Of a DNA stretch of 64,000 bases, positions 39,201 through 51,159 are shown piece by piece; the stretch's first letter is position 1; each line of letters starts with the position of its first letter. Source of the stretch: Cryptomeria japonica. Lineage: Eukaryota; Streptophyta; Pinopsida; Cupressales; Cupressaceae. Made by a program: the position numbers and the translations under genes. The DNA lies in the NCBI RefSeq assembly GCF_030272615.1, contig NW_026729184.1:1-64000 (forward strand), read 5' to 3'. The notes under the pieces are model-generated. The model was not told where the DNA came from. It saw only the letters and a program-made list of their open reading frames with translations, and did no database searches.

Positions 39201-40657
39201 TCAATGTTTCCATTTTATCCCAAATAGTTTTAGCAGTAGATCGATCTGATAATGTCCTCAGAAGTGCTTCTCTTGCTTTGCAATCATTCTCCAAGTCCTT
39301 AACCAATGTTGGTAGATGAGGTTGATTCGGAGTAGGACCAACATATCCATTCTTAGTAACATCCCATATATCTCTTCGAATGCAATAAAGATGTGTTTCC
39401 ATTCTGATCTTCCATATATCATAGTTAGTTCCATCAAGTTTCGGACTGTCCTTCCTAAAAATATTTGCTCGCATAGGATCTCCTCAAGTTGTTAGGCTTC
39501 TGCAAAAAGAGGACTAAGCTCTAATACCAATTGTTAGGAACCAAGAAGGACAACTGAGAGGGGGGGTGAATCAGTTGTAAACCAGTTATATATAAATTAT
39601 AACCCAAATGAAAATTATTCCAACTTAAACTTAGTGCCAATAAACCAAACTTAAGTGTCGGTAAAATAGATTAAGAATTATAGCAATATCGGTTTAACTT
39701 AATGCATGAAACAGAAAGAGAAACAACATTCACAAGACATGACACAAAGATTTTAACGTGGAAACCCTGTAAGGGGAAAAACTATGGTGGGAAACCTTAC
39801 CCACAATCATATGATACTACTGCAGATACTAAGTGTATACAAATGGGGTTTGCACATGCAGAAAGGCCAACCACCTAGAGTTCACTGCTCAATCACAAAA
39901 TAGGAGTCACACCGACTACAATTGGATGGTTAAATCCAATAACAATGTACTGCCTCAGAATAGCATCTGCAATGCTAGATTCAATACTGGTTTAAGCTCT
40001 GAACATGAGTGCCAAACACCTTCATAACCTTCCTTCAAGCTTTAGATAATGTCTGCGTGATTCACACAAGGATCTACTTATTTTTTCCTCTTCAATATTC
40101 ACACACACTCATGCCATACCATGCCATGATCTTTAATAAGATCTTACAATCATTTATACAAAACCTAAGACCTATACATGACGTCCACTCACCAAAGATA
40201 TTACAATTAAATCAATTACAAATAAGTCTTAATGCAATACAATATGTCTTCTTCAATACGATATCCAATGAATGAACCATTTCCAAGACGTGTCATGCTG
40301 ATTTGTAATAGATATCATGTACCGGTCCATAACCTAGACCTATATGTCGATAAAGGCAAATCTATCAACCCAATTAGATCAATAAGCAAAACACCAAATC
40401 CAAACATCCAATCCATGTCTTCGACATAACCAAATGATCTTCAGATGATAACAAGTCATCATCACTGTCGATGAACAATATAATCTGTCGGTGAACATAT
40501 ACCGATGACTATGCATAAGCCACTAACCATGTCGGTTCAACAATAAACCAATATAACCATAGTGTCAAATCAATGATGTAGACCTCCAAGAAGATAAGTG
40601 TTGACATGATTGACAAAACCAATGCAACACATGACAAAGCCATCCATAATACCAACA
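36263..40657 (-). mobile_element. Ty1/copia fossil, 5' half
   Basis: Minus strand. 5' LTR at 39532-40657 (1126 bp, tgttagg...ccaaca), with the primer-site complement gctctaatacca at 39518. Interior: gag (about 39480-38650, with FKCFNCNKFGHIASR zinc knuckle near 38660), protease and pre-integrase (about 38640-38000), integrase core (about 38000-37240; FLREKSKAFGKFKIYKA, LRSDQGGEFTSREFN), the N-terminal half of reverse transcriptase (about 37000-36263; [35 protein letters not shown]). RNase H and the 3' LTR are missing. Inserted into repeat A copy 2. Broken. Confidence 0.85.
39550..39578 (-). promoter_or_regulatory. U5 stem-loop, copia 5' LTR next to the primer site
   Basis: Arms acaactga / tcagttgt (8 of 8 pair), 13-nt loop gagggggggtgaa identical to that at 32154, 18 nt from the LTR end and 20 nt from the primer-site complement. 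Confidence 0.65.
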
Positions 40658-43389
40658 GAGAAAACAAGTATGAAGACTTCATGCTGACTACCAACTAATA
40701 TCATTACCAATTAAAATTGTTAGAATTAATGAATCAATAACCAAGATATAACTATTATTCATTATAATTACAAATGAAGAAATATATAATAAAACATTAT
40801 TAAGCTAATACAAGCACAATCTAAATTTAATTGAATGAACAACTAAAGATCATCCCCTCCGATCAAGTGGGCTCTACTATCTTTCAGGAGGGATCTAGAA
40901 GATGAGATATCAAAGAGCTCCCTACATTTTCCCTATAAAATTGGCCTCTTGAGGGGAAAACTATATAATTACAAAGATATTGAGAAGAAAAAATAGGTGA
41001 TATCCAAATATTATAACTATAACTAATGGAAGAGTATCCTAATTATATATTCGTGCTCATTCTTAAACAAAATTGAAAATAAATAACTAAGTAAATCCAA
41101 AAAAATTAGTTAAATTGAAATTCATGGTTACAATCAATTCAAAATTACTGAAGACAAATCTATAATTGTCTATATATGATGAAGAGCACAAGAACAATGT
41201 CAATGGAATGAGACATTTCATAGTAGACAAAGACTATTTATAGGTTTTATGAGTAGTGCTACACATGGTTGGGACTAGAGGTTTCATAAGCCAATTGGTT
41301 TAAGAATGAAGTGTCTACTATAAGATTTATAATGCTAATAGAAAGACATCTAATTTGGCAAAGGGGAAAGATCTCCTGAGATTTCATTAGCTCTCTATTT
41401 TATAGGGAGTTCACTCATGCATGAATTAGCTAAAAATAATATATATATGAATGCATAAAAGGAACAATTTCATCAATCAAGAAGAACATTCAGGCATAAT
41501 TATAATTTTAATATTAATTAACTATTAAATTATTCATGGATCAAAAGAAACTTATCAAACATGTATTTACTACCAATTTTTTTTAAATGGTTTTAACAAA
41601 GTCTTTGAAGTATGAAATTGAAACATCAAATATTTAAATGTTCAGTATATATGTTTCATTTGATGATAGTCACCTAAAAAATATTGTCACTCTATCTTTA
41701 GATATTTCTCTTATGTTTCCTGCTTTAATTCTATAGTGATAGATTCTATTTATATCTATGACTTCGCATATCTGACTCAGTCATCAATCTAGTTTTGACA
41801 TCCTCAATATAGTATTATTTTAAATTCTCATTAGTTTAACTTTCACCAAATATCCATGGCTCTTGTACTTGAATGCTATATGATACCTAGTCCATCCTAT
41901 TATCATTTGTCATAGTTTAGCACTAATTTGGAGATATTTGAGGACCATTTGAATAAATCATCATGGCAATCATCTAAATCTTTGGATTATATGAAATATT
42001 TAGAGACATACATTCTTCTTTTTGTTTATTCCTATTAGAATAGTAAGCTATATTTTTCACCTACCTTTATGGTGATATTTCTTCCCAATGAGAGAAATTT
42101 TGCTTAGTGTTCACCATTATCTCTAGCATCTAGTTTCAAAAATCTATGGAAACTTCAAGACGGATTTTGACTGGAGATTTTTATGCGGTTCCTCTTCTCA
42201 TCTTGGCTTTGGGAGGAAGAATTTCTTTAATTTATATGAAATTTTTCCTTCTCACCCTTGGGGGGTCACACAAACCTTCTCTCTTTTCTCTTCTACTAAA
42301 AGAATATTTATTCTACATTAGGTTAGAAGTATTCCTTGGGGAATAATAATGATTCATCATGTATTCTCTTTTTTCACTTGTACATTTAGTTTACATTATT
42401 TTATTTTAGTGAGGAGTTTTATTTTTCATTAAATTTTATACTTTACTTTTATGATGACAAATTTGCATGTGGTACCTAATATGACCTAGTAGTTTGAACC
42501 CATTATCATCATCTTTCTATACATTACTCCTTAAGCTGCACTTAAGGTTGGCGTTTTAGAGTAAACAATGGCATTATTAAACTAGTTACCTTTTGGCTTA
42601 CCTAGGAGATTCCTTTGCACTGGTTAAGTCTCCATTTAGGGACTTCTAATCTTTTTGTCTTGCCTCATATTTTTAAGAGACATCACCATTTGAGAGAATA
42701 ATTTCATGTGTATTTGATACATTTATAACATGTCTCATACACATGATACATCATGGACACAATTCCTATTGAAGCATTCTAAATTGTACTCACCTACAAT
42801 TTTGTCCTCACTTAGGCCTTGCAATGGCATTTCATCCTCTAAGGCTTGATTACAACACTAATTATACTCAAACCACCTATTCACCTCACATTCTCACCAC
42901 ATTTCTAGCTTGACCCTCTGTTTGGAGTCCTAACTTGTAGGACCAAGGACTACCACACCCTAGTCGCAAATCAGGACCAAGACGTACAACACCATGGTCC
43001 TAAATCAGGACCAAGGCATATACACCTTGGACCTCATAGTTAGGCCCCAAATTGGCCCCTCTTAATAGTCACCTAGTGAGGGTGGTAAATTAGATCCTAT
43101 GTCAGCTTAGGTTAGAAATTTAATTTAAATTTTGACAAATAAGTATAAAAGGAGGTCTATTCATATCCTTTTAAACCTAATGAATTCAAGATTCCAATTA
43201 CACTCTAGTAAATTTATGTGAGAATACCATCAATCCTCTATGAAGCATTGGAGATGACATTCATGTTCCATGTTTAATGAAGATAATCTACGAGGAATCC
43301 TAATACTTTGTGGAGACAAAAAAAAACTTCATTAAAGGTATATCATTAGAGTTTCAATCATTCTCAACCTTTCAATAAAAAGGAAAGTA

Positions 43390-44617
43390 TGTTGAATATA
43401 CCAAACAACTCAGAGGGGGGTTGAATAAGTTGCCAATTAAAATATTTTACTTCTTCCACAAAGTAAGATCCAATAAACTAATTCTTGATTACCTAACCAT
43501 AAGCTGATATAAGTATGAGAGAGCACACATATGAAACATACACATAAAACACTAGATTTAATGTGAAAAACACAAGAATGAAAAAACCACAGAGAATGCT
43601 AATTATCAAGTAAAAGAAACCTATTAAGATGACATCGGTTCAAGTGATTTTTACAAATGGTGGCTCACTACCAAAATTCTCACTATAGGTGGGCTCATTG
43701 CCAAAAAGAAGAAGGAAAAAGAAAGAATCTACCACTATAGCATAACTGCCACTAAACTGCAATGTTGGAAGAGACCTTTGGTTCTTTGTTTTCGATACCA
43801 AAGAACATCAGTACACAACCACACTGATCAACCACAACTACACACAACCTAACAAATTTGCACCAACGCGAGAGAGACCTTTTTTTTCAATCAACTTATA
43901 TCTATATTTGTTCATTACAATCATCCTTTGTTTATACTAATCTCTTTGAATGAGAAGTATCCCAAGCTGGGAAAAGAATTTACCACAAGACAATTTGAAG
44001 TATTTCTATATAAAACATTCTTGTGGTTGAATGGAATAAGAAGTGAACCACACCACAATGAACTTCATTGACCAAAACAACACATTATCCATACGCCATA
44101 ATAACAGGAGCAAAAATAAAACATTCAAGGTTGACTAGACTTGTGATGAACATATCTACAACCATATCTCTGGAGAACATCGTCACATCCCAAATCAAAA
44201 TAACAAAGATAATGATATGAAAAACATAAATCCAAGATATCATCATCAAAATTGAAAATGCATAGAAATGTAAAGCAATTCAAACACTGTCGAACATCAT
44301 CATTACTATATACACTTCATTAGAACAACTTTTGAAGTTCCAGATCATAAGAATGACATTGCAAGGAAACATCCAACAACATACCAAAGATTCATTACTA
44401 CAACTACAACATATTAGAAATACAAAGCACAAACCAATCACTGAAATCAATATGTTGACATCAATGATAACCATACTAACACACCATCAATTTCACATTG
44501 GCAACAAAGTATTTTACTATATTACTTCATTTATATTGTTAATTCAATTTCATGGTTAGTTCCAAAACTAAGGTTTGACGTAAGACAAACCCCTATTCCT
44601 AACATATTTCCCCTTTT
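43390..44617 (-). mobile_element. Copia-type 3' LTR fragment
   Basis: 43390-44604 (tgttgaa...cctaaca), then the polypurine-tract complement tatttcccctttt at 44605. Shares the G-rich stem-loop and the aaaaaaccac block with the other copia-type LTRs of the window. Little or no internal coding sequence remains. Confidence 0.6.
43406..43432 (-). promoter_or_regulatory. U5 stem-loop, copia-type LTR in repeat A copy 2
   Basis: Arms caactca / taagttg (6 of 7 pair), 13-nt loop gaggggggttgaa, 16 nt from the LTR end. Confidence 0.55.
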
Positions 44618-46379
44618 CACTATGTGTAGGAATAGATATAGAGTCACATTCAGGAGGATCGATAGGATTGACAAATAAAAATAGGTTCAAGTTTTGACCA
44701 CGAAAAATTTGGAGGACCATGATGAATTGATACTACCTAGTCTTGAAAAATTAGGTTAAAATTCTTGGAACATATATGAATCATCTTCTTCTACTCAAAT
44801 ACAGGTTGGTGTCATCGTATGACATTTGTAGCTCATTGTTTCTATCAAATTGTTTCAATAATTCATTATATTTCCCTAATCTTCAATAATTAAATTCAAT
44901 TCAATTGAAGGAGGCCAAAGACCTATCAAAGGAGCCTAAAATTTCATCAAAATGTTGGTCTATAAAGGTTAGATATGTTAGATTCTTCTCCTCCTTAATG
45001 TATTGGTAAATTAGGCTTGTTAGTGGTTTTATTTTCTTAATTTAACCCTAAACCTATTTTTACACCAATACAACTACATTCATAAAGGATCCTAAAATTC
45101 TTAAATTATATCTTCTCATATCACCCCTCTTCTATATATTTAATTTGATGATATGTAATTTATTCCCTTTTGGATTCACACTTATTGTATGAATATAATG
45201 CATTTTTTCACTTATTTCAAACCTAATGTATAAGTCATATCATGATTTTACATGACATATTAGGTTGTGAGAGTGAAATATTTAAGTGCAATAGTGTATG
45301 CACCCTAGAAATAGTATGCTTTGTGATACCAAGAACACTTTGGAGGTTATCTAAGTCATGGAGAAGGAATAATAACAAAGCCCATGTGCTTCCCTTTATA
45401 AGTATAGAGAGAATAACTATCTTATGTGCAAGTGTACAAAATTTTTAAGTTGTGGTCATTCCAATATAGCTCACAAAGGAAATAATTGTCTATAAATAAT
45501 GCAATTTAAGAGTCACACAAGAAAGCTATACAAATAATAGGATAGGAAAGACAAAGGAAAATAAGTTGAGAAAGTAGGTAGTAATGTTCATTTAACAGCA
45601 CAAGTAAAGAACTATATGGCATGCCTACCCCTTAGAGCATATAATAAAATTGAAAGTATAATAATTTCAAGGTTATAGCTTTATTTTAATATTTCATTGA
45701 ATCCAAAGAATATAACAAAATTAATATAGCATACAAGATCAAATAGTCAACCATTCACATGAAAGTTGAGAGGATAAAATTTATCTCAAATGACTTTAAT
45801 TATGGTTTGAGACAACAAGATTACTAAAATAATCATAAATGACCATATTTTTGCAATCTCTTCATACAATAAGAAATATGAATATTGTTAAAAAAATTGA
45901 GAGTAGTACCCTATGATTCCCTCCTCAAAACCGGATATCCAATTTCAAACAAAAAAATTAAAAAAAACAAAAATAAAATAAAAAGTTCATTCACATTGTC
46001 CCTCTTTTGATCAATACAAACCAATATGAAAATCATGATTTGAAAAACATATTCACAAACTCATGTAAACTATCATATTCAATGTAATCACAAATTCCTT
46101 TTCTATTCAACTACATCCCAACAATATTTTTTCATTTTTGGTAGTTAAATTGTTGGAAAGTCCACCTCCTAGTATATTAAAAGAAAATAAAATAAAAGTC
46201 CATAAAATATGATTTGCGGAGCTAGAAAATTATCCTAGCTAACGAAAAATGGATCTACTACTGGATCCTAAATCTGCCTAGACATATAACAAATAAAAGT
46301 TTTGAGTTCCAAGGAGAGGATCCTCTACCCCCTCATATGTTTGATATCAAATTAGGTGTTACAATTCATAATCCTCCTA

Positions 46380-46916
46380 AGAAAGGGGTCCTTTGATACA
46401 TTCAAGCTTGGGAGTGACCTCAGTGAAGATGTAAGGCTAAATGCCTATGTACAATTCATGAGTGATTATGAAATTATAAATACCAGAGAGTTCAGGTAGT
46501 TCGTAATAAGAAATTTGGTAGATGAGCAATAAACAAGGAAGGGCATCAAGCTTAATGACCTAAGGGATGATGAAAGGTTGAGAATTAATGATGAGTTGTT
46601 GAAAGCTTCCAAAGAGAAATTCACTATTATGACCCTTCAACTAGGCAGACAGATTGTAAAAATAAGTGTAGTATTCCTTTTGGAAGGATGGAATATCTCC
46701 TCTGCTATAATTTTTGATGAATTAAGGAGGAGACATGATATTGACTTGGAAGCAATTGATCCAATGCAGAGAGATAAGATGCTCTTAGGAGTGATTTTTG
46801 ATGATCATCTTGATCAATTAGTTATTTGGTGTCTTCATCCTGTCACAAAGAGGCCAAGAATGAGTCATGAGATGGACCAATTATTTTGGGATTATTCCAG
46901 TCTTATTTTAATATAA
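46380..46916 (+). pseudogene. Unrecognised coding remnant in the replaced segment of repeat A copy 2
   Basis: The open frame from 46578 gives 112 residues including EKFTIMTLQLGRQIVKIS, GWNISSAIIFDELRRRHDID and GVIFDDHLDQLVIWCLHPVT. Protein-like text continues upstream to about 46380 (LGSDLSEDVRLNAYVQFMSD) in a damaged frame. The composition (charged, balanced, regular helices) looks like real protein and unlike the AT-rich surroundings. I do not recognise the family; a retroelement gag or a captured host fragment are both possible. It occurs only in copy 2. Confidence 0.45.
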
Positions 46917-47880
46917 TTTTTTTTTAAATATAAAATTTTCATAATATTTTAATAATAAGTCAATTTAATAATACAGGTTTCTTGAATATTAGTTTATTAC
47001 ATATGAGAAAAATGACAAGTATTAAAGGACAAAACTCGTCATGTTTGGTGAATGGGGTTTTACAAATCAATATACAACATAGTCGAATTTGAATAAGTTA
47101 AAAACTGATGTAAAGTCATTGTAAGCTGATCAAGGCCGGCCTTCATATTTAATGGCTAATCTGTTCAAAGTCTTGGTAAATGCCGTCTGAAATTGAAGAG
47201 GGCCAAGCTCAGATGATGTGGAAAGCTTTATATTTATTTTATAATTGTTTCTGAGTTCAGCACAGATCAAAATGAAGATGCTTAGTTTGTCCCCTACTCT
47301 TGTTTTTCTCTGTAGTCAGAGCTTACCATTCATCACATATCATCAAGATGATATTTAAAACCCTTAAGGGACAAAAACTTAGCGTATTGAATGGGTAATC
47401 CAAAATGATATTTAGAATGCCTGTATTAAAGTCTTGGTCAATGTCGGCTAAGATTTAATCGTATATTAGAAATCTGAACACTCATTACCTTCAGCGGCAT
47501 AGACTTCTGACCATAACAATTGAGGGAGCTTGCAGTCAAAACAGAGATTTGGCAATCTTTTCCTTAGTTGTTTATGAGATCAAAAATTGGCTTTAGTTTG
47601 TGTTTTTCTGTCTACCCTCTCCTTAATGTTCATCACATCCCATCAAGATGATAACCCGTTTTTCTAGAAGAAAAGGACGTTCATGGAGATTAGATCTCAA
47701 TGGCATACGCAGGAGGACAATGACAATCTGATTTAGAATGGATATTACAAAACTTTTGGTGTTAAACAATATAATAAATTAATAAAAAAGGAAAAAAAAA
47801 CTATAGTAATTTATAGTTGTGAAATGTAAGCTTAAGTAATTCTAATGTAATGATGAAATTTATATATTTATATATTTTGG

Positions 47881-50394
47881 ATCATGTAGATCTAGTTTGG
47901 GATGGACATAGAGATCTACTGGGACTTTCTCTTGAGAGTACTTGAAGTGGCAACGATTCTTGGCTTTCTCATTATCTCATATAAGTAGATTAATTGCAGT
48001 ATTAGAGGTTCCATTAATTAGGCCCATTCCTAATTATTTATGCAACATGATAGTAAGCCTCAAGGCAAAATTCGAAGTGGTCAAACAAGTCTTTATTATC
48101 CACATGATGTACATACAAAAGATAGGAGATGTGCTCAAAAGTTTCTAGTGCTTGGTCATAAGCCACATGACTGTCTTGTTTGGCAAAGGGAGGAGAAAAG
48201 TGGAACGAAGAACTATCTTTAGACCTAAGTAAGAATGAAATATATATATTAGAACAAAAGAGGACCAAATATTTTCTAATATCATTACAGATGTACAACT
48301 CCTCTGAGAAAGTTGGGGTCATATATGGATGCACTACCAAGATTGCACTATAGAATGATAAGAATGGAGGCGGCAAGGTCAGAGATAGAAGATAAATACT
48401 TCCAGCAACATATTAGAGGACTTAAATAATTCAAGTAGCATGGATTTGATTATCTCTAAAGCTTTCTCTTTTCCTTCAAATTTTTCAAATTTTGAAATTT
48501 GCAGTTTCCAGCTTTTTTTTAATTTGTTGCTCCCTTTTGCTTTTCTCGAGTGTAATAAGGTTAAAAAGGAATATTTCTTGGATAAATCACAAATATTTGA
48601 TCTCTCTGAAGATATTAAATTTTATCCTTCTTATTAAATGCATATTTTTTATAAGAATTTGTAAGTTGCTCTCTATTAATGTGTATTTTAATAGGTCTAT
48701 AGGGTTATCATACTTTTCAGCTTGATAAGGGAGATTGAGAAATGAAAAGGAGGTTTCTAGATCATCTCCAAAACCTACCACCAGTAGAGGAAGATAGAGG
48801 AATGTCTATTCTTGTCAAGGAACTCAAAAGGTTTTGTTTTTTTTCTTGTCGAGTGATTACCTAATTTTTTTATATTGTAAAAGGCTCGAAGCTTGTTGCA
48901 TCCTCACTTTTTATATAAGAGGATAATCAAGGCCCTTTTTTCTTCTTCTTATTATTTGACTTCTAAACACACTACTAACCTCAAAAAATTCTAATAGAGA
49001 AGCAAGTATATTGATTCACCAATGGTGAATAATATGCAAAAGAGCTCATAGTTTTTACAATACAGTACTATAATCAGTTACATGTCCTACTTGGAATAAT
49101 CTTGCAAAGGATATGCATAAGTACTTTAGAATTATATAAACATATTGATTTCAAATTAAATGATTTCCAAGTTGTTCCTTTTACTTGTTATCCAGAATCT
49201 CATATGAATTAATGAAATTAAGGAATTTTTATTCATGTGTCTACACTATGTTATTGAGTTTGAATAAGTTTTAGTTTATTCTACAGTAGAAGATTAAAAT
49301 TGCTTACTCTATTCAAAAGGATCCTATGTATAGAACAAGTATTAAGTTGCAATTGGGAGATTCATTTCATGCTATGATTGATATCAAATATTAGTCATAT
49401 TAGGCAAAAGATAGTGCAGAGTCTATACATTTATTATTGTAATAATGGTTCATCTAGCCCAATGGATAAGGAATTGATCATGGTATTTTATTGTTAACTA
49501 TGGCAAAAGGGAAAATTTTATCTACAATTCAATTAGAGATTTTATTTTATGAATTTCATTTTGAAAAATTAGGATAGTTAGTTCTCATAGTGACCAGAAT
49601 ATATAAAAAGGTGAAAGCTTCATCCTAAAGGTTTTAAAGTTTATTGAATCACTCAATAGGCTATGAACATATCTATTACAGTATTGAACAAGTCATAAAT
49701 ATCAAGGATGCTATTAAAAGGGACAACCACCTAGGTCCTAGAGAGCATAAAGTGTAGAGAGATTGACTAGTTCCTTATCCCTAGTTATTACTATGTAAAT
49801 TCGTCTACTAATCCAAGGCTTTGAAGATTAAGGTTGGCATCTCATAGAAGGATTTAGGAGTAATCAGTTGGAAACACCAACACCCTACACACCCCTTCAT
49901 ATCACTTGGATATAAATGCCCATCCTTTGCTTGTCCTTTCTTCTCTATTAAATTCTTTATAATATCTATGGTATCAAACTCAATACCAAATCTTAATTAC
50001 CTAGCAAACAAACTTTGGAAATCTATCTTCTCCTACTGAGCTACCAAGAGGGAACCCCCAAAGTTGAGATCTCAGTCTATGCTTCATTTTGGTCCACCAA
50101 AGATGTGGCTCTAGATGTCAAATTTTCTACCATCTACTGCATTAAATTCACCATTTTTTAAAATTTATTTATTGTCTCTCATTCTATTGAATGATGAATC
50201 TGGCACGATGTTCCATTAATAATCTCACATTTTGAAGAAAGAAATCAACCTCCACAATCTATTCAAATCACCTGAATGTAAATCTCAAAATTCACTAGTC
50301 ATATCCCATCATCGATCTTCGACTCATCAATTTGATATTAAATTCATCACATCATTATTATCACGCTCTGATACCAACCAATCTATCCAATCAA
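47881..50394. other. AT-rich DNA without recognised genes
   Basis: Overlapping open frames on both strands at about 47940-48430 (for example KFLVLGHKPHDCLVWQREEK on the + strand) have no family I can name. An exact primer-site complement gctctgatacca lies at 50365 with no recognisable LTR next to it. Confidence 0.4.
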
Positions 50395-50635
50395 CCATTC
50401 AAAATAAAAATTTAACTTCACCACTTCAGCCAAACAATCGTCTAAAAAAGCCACTTTAACTTTGCCATCCTACCAATCTAGTCAATACGCTAGAAAGGTA
50501 AGCCAACTTTGCCACCCCAGCCAAACAATTGTCTAAAAAAGACACCTTAACTTTGTCACCCTGCCAGTCTAGTCAATGAACTAGAAAGGTAAGCCAACTT
50601 TGCCACCTCAGCAAATGGCCATCCAAAAAGGCAAC
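50395..50635. repeat. 91-bp tandem repeat, about 2.5 units
   Basis: Units start at 50430 (ccaaacaatcgtctaaaaaa) and 50521 (ccaaacaattgtctaaaaaa), with partial units before and after. Each contains ctagaaaggtaagccaactt and gccaccccag or gccacctcag. Confidence 0.85.
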
Positions 50636-50639
50636 ATGT

Positions 50640-51150
50640 CGTCATCATATCAACTAAAAATTAATATTCCTTTAACTTATCATTCAATTTCAGAAGCTCG
50701 CTTGGATAAATTATCTACCCAATCATTCACTTCTCTATAAATGTGGCTTATTTTTAAATCTTTGAATTTTCTAATTAATTCCTTAATCGAATGTAGCCAT
50801 CATGCTAGCATCCAATTAGGAGTATGGCTCATTCAAATTGCATTCATTGATATCATTGAGTCACCTTCCAAATGAAATTTCTTAGTCCCCATCTTTAACC
50901 CCATTTGTAGCCCAAGTAGTATTACTCTAAATTTTTCCATGTTATTGGTAGTCTCCTCCAGGGCCCTAAAATTTTCAACAATAATATTATCATTCTCATC
51001 CCTAGAAATACATCCAACTCCTCCCAGACCAGGGTTACCCTTGGTTGCCCCATAGAAAATTTATTTTGACCCATCTAGGTTCTAGGGCCTTCCACTTAGT
51101 CTCAATCTTGGAGGAGGAAGGGTTATTAACTAGCCCAAGCCCATTAGCAA
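50640..51150 (-). mobile_element. Orphan LINE RNase H domain (RVT_3 type)
   Basis: The minus strand reads LDGSK, GNPGLGGVGCISRDEND, FRALEETTNNMEKFRVILLG, FHLEGDSMISM and EVNDWVDNLSKRASE. This is the plant RVT_3 RNase H with the Asp of DGS, Glu, the Asp of GDS and an Asp near the end in place. At least three in-frame stops interrupt it. No RT is found nearby, so only the 3' end of a LINE remains. It abuts a partial repeat A copy. Confidence 0.75.
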
Positions 51151-51159
51151 GGGAAACAA

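Larger units (their letters stand above)
42770..45065 (+). mobile_element. LTR-like element, interrupted by copia-type LTR sequence
   Basis: Block absent from the matching site in repeat A copy 1. Starts TGAAGCATTCTAAATTG and ends aataca. A TATA-like agtataaaaggagg at about 43140 suggests an LTR read on the + strand, probably Gypsy type. A copia-type LTR lies inside from 43390. No pol is recognised. The end assignment rests on comparison with copy 1. Confidence 0.5.
40658..47880. repeat. Repeat A, copy 2 (interrupted by LTR sequence and a replaced segment)
   Basis: Same order as copy 1: 40658-42769, 45066-46125 and 46893-47880 match copy 1. Its left end is cut by the copia LTR ending at 40657. 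42770-45065 is an LTR nest absent from copy 1. 46126-46892 replaces the copy 1 segment 24045-24517 with unrelated sequence that carries an open frame. Confidence 0.8.

Noticed and set aside
32132-40657. One copia element with LTRs at 32132-33056 and 39532-40657
   Set aside because: The two LTRs differ in length and align only in short islands, and no matching target duplication is seen; they are different families.
47942-48376. Overlapping open frames on both strands
   Set aside because: No family recognised; frames on both strands over the same DNA and no conserved copy to support either.
49449-49480. tRNA-Arg-like A-box text (tagcccaatggataagg)
   Set aside because: No matching acceptor arms, anticodon stem or B box follows; at most a tRNA or SINE relic.
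50365-50376. Exact copia primer-site complement gctctgatacca
   Set aside because: No LTR end follows within a few bases and no gag lies on the expected side, so no element is called.
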